DNA of 26,783 nucleotides from a virus. The notes beneath the pieces are model-generated. The model worked only from the letters and a program-made list of their open reading frames with translations, ran no database searches and was not told the DNA's origin. The translations under genes and the position numbers were made by a program. Shown here piece after piece: positions 6,841 to 12,568 of the stretch (its first letter is position 1; every line of letters starts with the position of its first letter). Location: positions 1 to 26,783 of the IMG/VR virus record IMGVR_UViG_3300025147_000442. One strand, written 5' to 3'.

Positions 6841-6878
6841 CCGGAGGCGGTCCTGGGGGTTCGACTCCCCCATCCGGT
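6840..6878 (+). other. tRNA acceptor/T-arm-like minihelix, copy 2
   Basis: The order is ACCGGA (6840-6845), a 9-nt bulge GGCGGTCCT (6846-6854), GGGGG (6855-6859), loop TTCGACT (6860-6866), CCCCC (6867-6871), A6872 and TCCGGT (6873-6878). It has the same plan, bulge length, loop and spacer A as copy 1, but its T-stem is one pair longer on both strands and its outer stem is also longer, so pairing is kept while sequence differs. The first base is the last base of the upstream stop codon. The 3' flank is ACAATA. Confidence 0.7.
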
Positions 6879-6882
6879 ACAA

Positions 6883-6898
6883 TACCGAATATTCGGTA
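6883..6898. promoter_or_regulatory. Perfect 16-bp palindrome
   Basis: TACCGAATATTCGGTA is a perfect palindrome starting 5 nt after minihelix copy 2 and 24 nt before the DUF4494 start. It could be an operator for a dimeric regulator or, less well, a hairpin, since as RNA it has no free loop. No second copy was noticed in the window. Confidence 0.45.
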
Positions 6899-6921
6899 GA
6901 ACATTAAAACTTAAAATTAAA

Positions 6922-7431
6922 ATGAATACTTGGTTCGAAACAACAGCAAAGTACATCAAAATGGATGAGAATGGCAGAGAGCGTAAGGCGAGCGAAACCT
7001 ATTTGCTTGATGCGATCAGCTTCAGCGAGGCAGAAAACCGCATTTTCAAAGAGCTCCAAACAATGGTGAGCGGTGAATTTATCGTGACGAAAATTGCCAA
7101 AACAAATATTTGTGAAATCATCCCTTCAGATGATGGCGACCGTTGGTATAAAGCAAAAGTTTCCTTCATCACAATCGACGAGGAATTAGGTAAAGAAAAA
7201 AGAGTTGCACAGTTTGTCCTGGTGTTTTCCAATAGCCCCAAAGAGGCATCAGATCAGATTACCGAAGCCATGCAGGGCATGATGGCAGACTTTGAGATAT
7301 CTTCAATTTCTGAAAGTAACATTTTGGATGTTTTCCCCTACTCAGCAGACGAAAAACAAGCATGGGCTCCACACCTGAAACCAATAGAGGCATTTTTGGC
7401 AGCCGGAAATTCTGAGGAAGATGTCGATTAA
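6922..7431 (+). CDS. DUF4494 family protein
   Basis: The 169-residue protein matches the DUF4494 pattern: an opening WFETTAKYIKMDENG, then YLLDAISFSEAENRIFKEL, GEFIVTKI, DGDRWYKAKVSFITIDE and a terminal SNILDVFPYS. The family is common in Bacteroidota genomes and prophages and has no established function. The leader (AACTTAAAATTAAA) is a typical start context for the phylum. The C-terminal 11 nt overlap the next gene. Identification is from recalled family pattern and is firm; function is unknown. Confidence 0.88.
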   Translation: MNTWFETTAKYIKMDENGRERKASETYLLDAISFSEAENRIFKELQTMVSGEFIVTKIAKTNICEIIPSDDGDRWYKAKVSFITIDEELGKEKRVAQFVLVFSNSPKEASDQITEAMQGMMADFEISSISESNILDVFPYSADEKQAWAPHLKPIEAFLAAGNSEEDVD

Positions 7432-7633
7432 GAAATACAATAAGAGTGAAACTCAAATCTGTGGCGACTGCAAAGGGGATGGCCAGCGATGGTCAGAACT
7501 GGAACCGGCTCGCCACGGATCCTCCGGAGTCTGCGAGATGATCACATGCTCCACCTGCACCGGATCAGGCATGGTAAAAGTAACCAGGGATATCACCATT
7601 ACAGTTGAACCTCACATAACAAAGCAATGCTAA
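7421..7633 (+). CDS. Small DnaJ-type zinc-finger protein
   Basis: The 70-residue protein has two CxxCxGxG-type repeats, CGDCKGDG and CSTCTGSG, the zinc-binding unit of the DnaJ central domain, separated by about 24 residues. One intact zinc site is therefore likely. The gene overlaps the DUF4494 gene by 11 nt and the next gene by 7 nt, so it is part of the same translated block. It has no J-domain. It may bind zinc to fold or to contact a partner; no more can be said. Confidence 0.75.
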   Translation: MSIKKYNKSETQICGDCKGDGQRWSELEPARHGSSGVCEMITCSTCTGSGMVKVTRDITITVEPHITKQC

Positions 7634-7938
7634 AAACAATCAAACGTTCAGATCGCCACAATATGTATGATCTCCGGGTTCGGATGATGGTTGACGCTAT
7701 AATAAAAGAGCACAATACATTGGATGAATTCAAACAACAGTTCTTTGAAAGAATTCAACTAATACCTCAAATGTCAGCCTATGCTCCAGCCTTTTGTTAT
7801 GTCCTGTTGCGTAAAGAATTTTACATGCAGGTCTGGCATCGGAACGTATCCGGGAAAAAAGACAGGTTATTGTTCGATGTCTTTTCAGTTACCGACTTCC
7901 CATTTACATATGACGAGTCATGCTCAAGTCAATCCTAA
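7627..7938 (+). CDS. Hypothetical protein, first of a paralogous pair
   Basis: The 103-residue product has a helical N-terminal half (TLDEFKQQFFERIQLIP) and a C-terminal signature QVWHRNVSGKKDRLLFDVFSV. The next gene repeats this as QVWRRSMNAGADRLLFEIVAL, with the preceding T/C-LDEF/EQF helix also in register. The two look like products of a tandem duplication. It overlaps both neighbours by short stretches (7 and 19 nt). Function is unknown. Confidence 0.7.
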   Translation: MLKTIKRSDRHNMYDLRVRMMVDAIIKEHNTLDEFKQQFFERIQLIPQMSAYAPAFCYVLLRKEFYMQVWHRNVSGKKDRLLFDVFSVTDFPFTYDESCSSQS

Positions 7939-8189
7939 AAGAAGTAAGGTTTAGCCTGTTTGATAAAAAGGCGATATCCCTGGTCTCTCAAACCACTTTA
8001 AAGTGTGATACCCTCGAACAGTTTGTGACGGAATTCAACACACAGGTTAAAAATACGGAAGGCTTTGGGGAGTTATTTAAGATTACCTATTACGTGACGA
8101 AATCAGCAGATAAGGCGCAGGTGTGGCGAAGGAGCATGAACGCAGGCGCTGATCGGCTTTTATTCGAAATAGTAGCGTTAAAGTATTAA
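7920..8189 (+). CDS. Hypothetical protein, second of a paralogous pair
   Basis: The 89-residue product shares with the previous gene the layout 'helix, TLEQFVTEFNTQV, YYVTKSADKAQVW, RLLFE'. It starts 19 nt inside its paralogue, which points to coupled translation and similar amounts of both proteins, perhaps a heteromer. The family is not recognised. Confidence 0.7.
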   Translation: MLKSILKEVRFSLFDKKAISLVSQTTLKCDTLEQFVTEFNTQVKNTEGFGELFKITYYVTKSADKAQVWRRSMNAGADRLLFEIVALKY

Positions 8190-8216
8190 TTAATCAATAT
8201 TTAAACAGTTTTTAAA

Positions 8217-8909
8217 ATGAAAGCAATTGATTTAAAACAACTGTCCGCAGCGCAAAAAGCAGACCTGATGGAGCAGTTAAAGAAAGAGAATGCCGCGATA
8301 AAGAACCGCGAAAAAGCGGAACGCGAGAATTACAAGATGATCGCCAACACAACTGTCGGTGAACAGTTTTTGAAGCTTGAGCAATTGAGCAGCATGTTAA
8401 GTATTGCCAAAGCAGATGTATACAGGCAGTTTGCCGCAGTAATTGAGCTTAAGCAGGAGTTATTTGGTGCGAAATCCGGACAGATGAGCCATACTTTTAC
8501 CGATGATCAGGGTAGGTCTATCACGATCGGGTGGCGTCAGGTAGATGAGTTTGATGATACGTTGGACATGGGCATCGCGCTGATCAGCGACTACATCTCC
8601 ACACTGGCCGTTGATGATAATAGCGCCAACCTCGTTGAGATGATCAATAAGCTGCTAAAGAAGGATGCAAAGGGAAATCTGAAACCAAACAGGATCCTCG
8701 ATCTTCGTAACCTGGCAGAGAAGATTGGCAACGAACAATTATCCAAAGGTGTTGAGATCGTTCTTGCAGCCTACAAGCCATCCCGCTCAGTTATTTTCGT
8801 GGAGGCTGATACCAAAACACAGCAGGGTGCCAAACAATCGGTAGCGCTGTCGATCACCTCCGCAGCATTTCCCCAGGGATACGAACCGAACTTTGCTGTC
8901 TTCAAATAA
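8217..8909 (+). CDS. DUF3164 family protein
   Basis: This 230-residue protein fits DUF3164, a family carried by Mu-like phages. A charged helical N-terminus with DVYRQFAAVIELKQELFGAKSG is followed by the DDQGRSITIGWRQVDEFDD strand pair, then LDMGIALISDYI, DAKGNLKPNRILDLRNLAEKI and a terminal SRSVIFVEADTKT. No molecular function is established. It lies in the early operon with other accessory genes and its TAA overlaps the next ATG (TAATG). Confidence 0.85.
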   Translation: MKAIDLKQLSAAQKADLMEQLKKENAAIKNREKAERENYKMIANTTVGEQFLKLEQLSSMLSIAKADVYRQFAAVIELKQELFGAKSGQMSHTFTDDQGRSITIGWRQVDEFDDTLDMGIALISDYISTLAVDDNSANLVEMINKLLKKDAKGNLKPNRILDLRNLAEKIGNEQLSKGVEIVLAAYKPSRSVIFVEADTKTQQGAKQSVALSITSAAFPQGYEPNFAVFK

Positions 8910-9082
8910 TGGATGCTAAACAATTCCGGGAGGCTGTGCAGACCATGCGCAGCCTTCAAAAGGAGTACTTCAAAAACCGTGACGGCCTTGTGCTACAGCG
9001 GTGCAAATCGGTTGAGAAACTGATTGATCAACACCTGAAGGAGGGAGAGCAGGAAAAGAACGCACAAAAATCACTATTCTAA
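8909..9082 (+). CDS. 57-residue helical protein with C-terminal beta-clamp motif
   Basis: This short gene begins on the stop codon of the DUF3164 gene (TAATG) and ends 1 nt before the next ATG. The product is a single charged helix pair (FREAVQTMRSLQKEYF, VEKLIDQHLKEGEQ) with the extreme C-terminus QKSLF. That fits QxxLF, the pentapeptide by which bacterial proteins bind the DNA polymerase III sliding clamp. A short clamp-binding phage peptide could recruit or block host replication; this is inferred from the motif alone. Confidence 0.7.
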   Translation: MDAKQFREAVQTMRSLQKEYFKNRDGLVLQRCKSVEKLIDQHLKEGEQEKNAQKSLF

Positions 9083-9083
9083 A

Positions 9084-9584
9084 ATGGCAATTCTAAAAAA
9101 ACAATTCGATATTCTTGAGCTTGGAAAGTTGGAACCATCAGTGCTTAATAACCTGGCTTTATGGTTTGGTGTAGATACGGTAAACAAAAAAAAACAGGAT
9201 GTCATGTATGAACTTTTGGACGAACAATTTCGCCGCAACAATGGTACGTCTAACGTAGAAATGGCCGTCCCCTGCAAATCTACCTGTAAGAAACGCGTTT
9301 ACCTGGTTGCAAAAGTTTCGGGATTACCCGAGGCCGAGGTTAAAGCCAAATACGAGAAGGCGCGATTGACCGTAGAAGCATATGGCTACGAAGCCGTAGT
9401 TCCAACCGAATGTATCGCCGCAACTACCAACTGGCATTATGCCATGCGACAACTTATTCCAATCATGCTCGCCTGTGATGCTTACACGCTCATTGATGAG
9501 CCCTGGACAACTGCCGGCGGTCTTGTCGAAGATACGATTGCCAATTGGGTACTGCTTCCAAAACTAATGTTCTCTAAAATCTAA
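9084..9584 (+). CDS. DUF4406 (deoxyribosyltransferase-like) protein
   Basis: The 166-residue protein has an added N-terminal helical segment (about 1-60) and a DUF4406 domain (about 68-165): RVYLVAKVSGLPEAEV, then a helix, YGYEAVVPTECI, NWHYAMRQLIPIMLACDAYTLIDEPW and a TAGGLVEDTIA end. DUF4406 belongs to the nucleoside 2-deoxyribosyltransferase-like Rossmann group, whose members handle nucleotides or related ligands. Here the usual VGK reads VAK and the acidic residue is kept in GLVEDTI. Nucleotide metabolism or defence evasion are possible roles. Confidence 0.8.
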   Translation: MAILKKQFDILELGKLEPSVLNNLALWFGVDTVNKKKQDVMYELLDEQFRRNNGTSNVEMAVPCKSTCKKRVYLVAKVSGLPEAEVKAKYEKARLTVEAYGYEAVVPTECIAATTNWHYAMRQLIPIMLACDAYTLIDEPWTTAGGLVEDTIANWVLLPKLMFSKI

Positions 9585-9590
9585 AATATC

Positions 9591-9764
9591 ATGACCAATC
9601 TCTTAATTTTCCTTTTCTTTTTTCTTCTCCTCTGTTTGTTCACTGTAATATTTGTTGGGATGGCCTTATTTGAACATCACTCCAGTGAGCTTAAGCCTTA
9701 CGATTGGGAGTCCACTGATAGCCTCTATCCGGATAATGAGGATAACGTAATCTTCAAGGCATAG
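9591..9764 (+). CDS. 57-residue single-pass membrane protein
   Basis: One strongly hydrophobic helix lies at the N-terminus (residues 4-27, LLIFLFFFLLLCLFTVIFVG), followed by an acidic soluble tail ending NEDNVIFKA. It starts 6 nt after the DUF4406 gene. No signal-peptide cleavage site is evident, so it is likely to be anchored in the inner membrane. Unknown function. Confidence 0.6.
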   Translation: MTNLLIFLFFFLLLCLFTVIFVGMALFEHHSSELKPYDWESTDSLYPDNEDNVIFKA

Positions 9765-9838
9765 AAACGAAAAAAGAGGCTCCGTGTAAACAGATACCCC
9801 TTTGGACTTAGCACTTCAAAGATAATTAAAGTTTGCAT

Positions 9839-10060
9839 ATGGCCTATAACCGACGGAACATATTGAAAAGAATTGTTGAGATCCAGAACCTGACACTGGA
9901 GCATACTTCGCGCGGAGTAACCCAGGTATGGGTTTACGAACACGTTATTCAACCTCGGTTTGTAATCAGTAATCGGACATATTACAATTATCTAAATATC
10001 AATGCAAAAAGGATACTCAACGAATCCGAAAAGCAGAGCAAGCAGTTAACACTATTTTAA
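9839..10060 (+). CDS. Basic 73-residue last early gene, C-terminal beta-clamp motif
   Basis: The protein has a helix (NRRNILKRIVEIQNLTLEHT) followed by a helical basic segment with VTQVWVYEHVIQPRFVISNRTYYNYL, which resembles a small winged or helix-turn-helix DNA-binding protein. The C-terminus is QLTLF, very close to the clamp-binding consensus QL[SD]LF. I chose ATG 9839; a TTG two codons earlier is in frame. It is the last gene before the early terminator, the place of the middle/late activator Mor in Mu, so it is a candidate activator for the 17932-17972 sites. Confidence 0.75.
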   Translation: MAYNRRNILKRIVEIQNLTLEHTSRGVTQVWVYEHVIQPRFVISNRTYYNYLNINAKRILNESEKQSKQLTLF

Positions 10061-10095
10061 GTCCATTTTTAAGAATGTGACTGATTGATAAAGAA

Positions 10096-10126
10096 GCCTC
10101 GGCAAGAAATTGTGCGGGGCATTTTT
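10096..10126 (+). terminator. Terminator of the early operon
   Basis: Stem GCCTCG (10096-10101) with CGGGGC (10115-10120, one G-U pair), a 13-nt loop, and ATTTTTATT immediately after. It lies 35 nt after the last early gene. Confidence 0.75.
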
Positions 10127-10149
10127 ATTGCAGTTTTTTTACTCATACG

Positions 10150-10179
10150 TTGATCACGTAAATAAATTATTTACATTTG
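10150..10179 (+). promoter_or_regulatory. Promoter of the structured RNA / 10350 gene
   Basis: TTG (10150-10152), a 19-nt spacer and TACATTTG (10172-10179) fit the Bacteroidota promoter consensus with a full -7 element. The predicted start falls at about 10184-10187, at the first base pairs of the structured RNA. An own promoter right after the early terminator marks the start of an independent unit that may be expressed in lysogeny. Confidence 0.8.
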
Positions 10180-10183
10180 TAGC

Positions 10184-10323
10184 GCTTGTCACCTATGTTT
10201 TTATCGTTAAGAAAAGGCTTTGATTCCCCAAAAGAGGAAAATAAAGCCTATGGATGGTCGGATCCGTAAGGCCCGACGACTTTCTTAGCGATGGCTATAA
10301 GGTGACAAGCACATCCATAGGTG
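10184..10323 (+). ncRNA. Structured RNA or 5' leader with alternative pairings
   Basis: Visible helices are: P1, GCTTGTCACCT (from 10184) with AAGGTGACAAGC (10299-10310); P2, ATCGTTAAGAAA (10203-10214) with TTTCTTAGCGAT (10281-10292, one G-U); P3, GGCTTT with AAAGCC (10217-10248) containing an inner TTCC/GGAA; and P4, GTCGG with CCGAC (10257-10277). P3 and P4 branch from P2. The segment CATCCATAGGTG (10312-10323), just 3' of P1, can pair with CCTATGGATG (10247-10256) or with CACCTATG (10190-10197), but not both. It matches no riboswitch class I can name. It could act as a standalone RNA or control the 10350 gene. Confidence 0.65.
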
Positions 10324-10349
10324 TTTATATTTTCTTAAAAGCCAAACTA

Positions 10350-10577
10350 ATGTCAGTAACATTCAAACCAGAAAGTTTTATTGTTGAAGTAAAAACAAAT
10401 GCAAACCCAGTTGAAAGCTGGTTGGAAACGCAGGACGAACTCATAGACCTGCTTCAGTCCGAAAATGAAGAAATGCACCTTGACAGATTCCATTGTCTTG
10501 AGATTATTAGAAATATGATGCCAGACGTAGAGACCGCAAAAAAAATGTTGTCTGCACCAATAGTGTCAATAAAATAA
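10350..10577 (+). CDS. 75-residue orphan downstream of the structured RNA
   Basis: The small acidic protein begins MSVTFKPESFIVEVKTNANP, then helices WLETQDELIDLLQSENEEM and FHCLEIIRNMMPDVETAKKML. The frame is open back to 10254, but that part lies inside the structured RNA and reads as non-coding, so I take ATG 10350. It has its own promoter and terminator. Unknown family; a lysogenic accessory gene is the likely class. Confidence 0.65.
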   Translation: MSVTFKPESFIVEVKTNANPVESWLETQDELIDLLQSENEEMHLDRFHCLEIIRNMMPDVETAKKMLSAPIVSIK

Positions 10578-10578
10578 G

Positions 10579-10618
10579 CCTCGTATCTGCCTATTGGTGG
10601 AACGAGGTTTTATATTTT
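10579..10618 (+). terminator. Terminator after the 10350 gene
   Basis: CCTCGT (10579-10584) pairs with ACGAGG (10602-10607), followed by TTTTATATTTT. It starts 1 nt after the stop codon. Confidence 0.75.
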
Positions 10619-10677
10619 GATAAATATTTTCTATTTTTAACAAAATAATTCAAATCTAAAACTTAATTACATTAATA

Positions 10678-11229
10678 ATGAAAACAATAACTTTTATTCT
10701 ATTCTCAACGGTGTTAATGGTCGTTTCATCCATCTCTTTTGGACAGCAATTCAAACATGATGATTTAACCACTACCAAATTTTCGGCTTATAAAAATTAT
10801 TACTTTGACTCTTATATTAGTAAAGATGGAGTCCTTTATAAGATCACCGACAGATTGAAAATAGGTACACCATCTTCAAATAAGACCTTTGCGTTTATAA
10901 CAGATGATAATCCTCTCGGCTCCTCAAACGATAGTCAATTAGGAGTTAGTTCAAGTGGTGATCAGACCGAAATCAAAAAGATATATGTCACGGGTAATAA
11001 AAGAACTGGGTATTCAGTATATTTTAGGACTAAAGGGTATAATAGTTTTTCAAACTTTGTTATTAATATTGAAAATGCCATTGGTGCAGGAGAAATTAAG
11101 CCATTTGGTAAGACAAGTGATGAGGCTTTGTCTGAACTTAAAAAAGCCAAAGATAAATTGGATCTTGACCTCATTACTAAAGTAAAATACGATTCAATAA
11201 AAACTGATCTATCCAAATACATTAAGTGA
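10678..11229 (+). CDS. Secreted accessory protein, SHOCT-like C-terminus (moron)
   Basis: This 183-residue protein starts with a clear signal peptide (MKTITFILFSTVLMVVSSIS, cleavage near FGQ-Q). The mature part is Ser/Thr/Lys-rich with beta-like segments (KIYVTGNKRTGYSVYFRTKG). The last about 38 residues (SDEALSELKKAKDKLDLDLITKVKYDSIKTDL) resemble a SHOCT domain, a short helical module found at the ends of secreted and membrane proteins. The gene is visibly more AT-rich than the phage genes around it and has its own leader and terminator. These features suit cargo added to the phage and expressed in the lysogen; the function is not known. Confidence 0.8.
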   Translation: MKTITFILFSTVLMVVSSISFGQQFKHDDLTTTKFSAYKNYYFDSYISKDGVLYKITDRLKIGTPSSNKTFAFITDDNPLGSSNDSQLGVSSSGDQTEIKKIYVTGNKRTGYSVYFRTKGYNSFSNFVINIENAIGAGEIKPFGKTSDEALSELKKAKDKLDLDLITKVKYDSIKTDLSKYIK

Positions 11230-11275
11230 AAATCCACAATACAAGGGGATACGAGCAATTTCCCCTTAAATGCGG

Positions 11276-11307
11276 AAAGCCCAGGGCAATTGTCCTGGGC
11301 TTTTTTT
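11276..11307 (+). terminator. Strong terminator between convergent units
   Basis: AAAGCCCAGG (11276-11285) pairs with CCTGGGCTTT (11294-11303) around a short loop, and the T-run continues to 11307. It ends the cargo unit. On the minus strand the stem is followed by only three T, so it may be a weak stop for the leftward operon. A second hairpin, AAGGGGA/TCCCCTT (11243-11267), precedes it. Confidence 0.85.
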
Positions 11308-11758
11308 AATCCGGTATGTTGATGAATGTCGTTTCGTACACGAGGTTAAACACTTTTAGTTTATTCCGCCCTGGTGCAGGAGATCCTCTCCTTCGTGCGA
11401 GTCCGGAAAAGGTTCCGTCACCGTTCCACCCCTGAAGAGCAGTATGCAGCGATGCAATTGTATCGAGCGGTGCGAGCGCCTTTGCCCTGGTATCATCGGG
11501 CGCTGTAACCTGGCTGCTGCCTAATGGTTCAAATGCCAGTTTGATTGTAATTGCGGCGTTTACCATTTGCTCGACCGCTCCGGCGCCTTCAGCCAAGTTT
11601 TTACAATCGGGATAGGCAATATCGATCAGCGCACATGGAAATGCTACAGCCGGGCGTTGTTCGTCATTGAGTTGTCCCCAGTCGTAGTCGATCCACTTCA
11701 GGTCGGGTACCAGGGAGTGAAGACGTGCGGAAATGGAGAGGTAAATTTGTTTGTCCAT
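11306..11758 (-). CDS. Tail terminator / head-tail joining candidate
   Basis: The last gene of the leftward head operon encodes 150 residues: an N-terminal helix (IYLSISARLHSLVPDL), an aromatic DYDWGQLNDEQRPAVAFPCALIDI stretch, then a segment rich in Ala/Val and a terminal NLVYETTFINIPD. Mu gp37-like and HK97 gp10/tail-terminator proteins share this size and alpha/beta plan with a PAVAFPCALI-type strand. The call depends mostly on this and on the position after the gpG-like gene. Its stop overlaps the T-run of the terminator. Confidence 0.55.
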   Translation of the reverse strand: MDKQIYLSISARLHSLVPDLKWIDYDWGQLNDEQRPAVAFPCALIDIAYPDCKNLAEGAGAVEQMVNAAITIKLAFEPLGSSQVTAPDDTRAKALAPLDTIASLHTALQGWNGDGTFSGLARRRGSPAPGRNKLKVFNLVYETTFINIPD

Positions 11759-11805
11759 AATATTGCGAATTATACTAATTAATACGAATGACCGATTTTA
11801 ACTAC

Positions 11806-12075
11806 CTAATTATTATCAGGTAATTCAACTGTTTTACCAGCCAACTCATGACTACAATCACTCAAAAATTGAATCATCCCTTCCTTTATGAATGAATGGC
11901 ATCTTATTGTCGATGGAGGCATTGTTACTAAAATTGACGGACTCACGGTTGGTTTTTCGTAATCATTGTTAAACGTCCAACTTTCGCCAAAAGCGTGAAG
12001 ACAATCACAACCTTCGCAATAAAAATAATATTGAGCAGGGTACCCTTCTACTTGTTTTTTAATGATCTTTGCCAT
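11806..12075 (-). CDS. DUF6527 family protein
   Basis: The 89-residue product has an FYCEGCDCLHAFG zinc-type start, WTFNNDYEKPTVSPSILV, a CHSFI motif and LSDCSHELAGKTVELPD, the recurrent DUF6527 pattern. The Cys and His residues (CEGC, HAF, CHSF, DCSHEL) suggest a metal site. The family is common in phages and has no known role. It is inserted between the morphogenesis gene and the tail-terminator candidate, and is unlikely to be a core structural gene. Confidence 0.75.
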   Translation of the reverse strand: MAKIIKKQVEGYPAQYYFYCEGCDCLHAFGESWTFNNDYEKPTVSPSILVTMPPSTIRCHSFIKEGMIQFLSDCSHELAGKTVELPDNN

Positions 12076-12094
12076 ATTTCGAATGATTAAACGT

Positions 12095-12568
12095 TTATAA
12101 AATATTGTTTAAATGGTTATTAATGCGATCTTTTATTCTCGCGGTTAAGTCAATGGATTTGCCCATATACTGGCGCTGCGGGATTTTTTGATTGATTGTG
12201 TGTGCGCCAACATTCACCACATTCCCTTTTTTAGATGTTCGCTGATGTGCAGGAATTACAACCGGACCAGTATAGCCTTCGTTGTGTGTCTGCGCATACG
12301 GTGTTTTATCGTTACCGGCTGAGATGATTACTTTGTCTGCACTCACATAAGCCGGGCGGATACTATTGACAAGGTTGCCGCTTTCGACCAAAAGAGATCC
12401 GCTGTTTTTTGGTTTCTTCAGCGGTGCCCAGGGCTTTGCCGCAAACGCCTTTTCCGTAAAGGTCTCTTTGAAATATTCTGTAGCTGTTTCAGCAACAATA
12501 TCAGGAACATCGTTCATCACCAGGTCGGGCAGCGTGCTTAAATAATTCTGAAGATCATCTAATGTCAT
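12095..12568 (-). CDS. Phage virion morphogenesis protein (Mu gpG-like)
   Basis: The 157-residue protein fits the Mu gpG / P2 gpS tail-completion family: an N-terminal helical region (ETATEYFKETFTEKAF), the KPWAPLKKPKNSGSLLVESGNLVNSI block, YAQTHNEGYTG and the conserved near-C-terminal RQYMGKS. It acts at the head-tail connection during assembly. Its start overlaps the portal gene stop as ATGA, so it is translated with the portal fusion. Confidence 0.85.
   Translation of the reverse strand: MTLDDLQNYLSTLPDLVMNDVPDIVAETATEYFKETFTEKAFAAKPWAPLKKPKNSGSLLVESGNLVNSIRPAYVSADKVIISAGNDKTPYAQTHNEGYTGPVVIPAHQRTSKKGNVVNVGAHTINQKIPQRQYMGKSIDLTARIKDRINNHLNNIL

Noticed and set aside
6226-6878. Intrinsic terminators at the two minihelices
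   Set aside because: Neither is followed by a T-run, and genes of the same operon continue immediately after.
10184-10323. Retron msr/msd
   Set aside because: The terminal inverted repeats fit, but no reverse transcriptase is encoded anywhere in the window.
10254-10349. N-terminal extension of the 10350 gene
   Set aside because: It crosses the P4, P2 and P1 helices of the structured RNA, which explain this sequence better.
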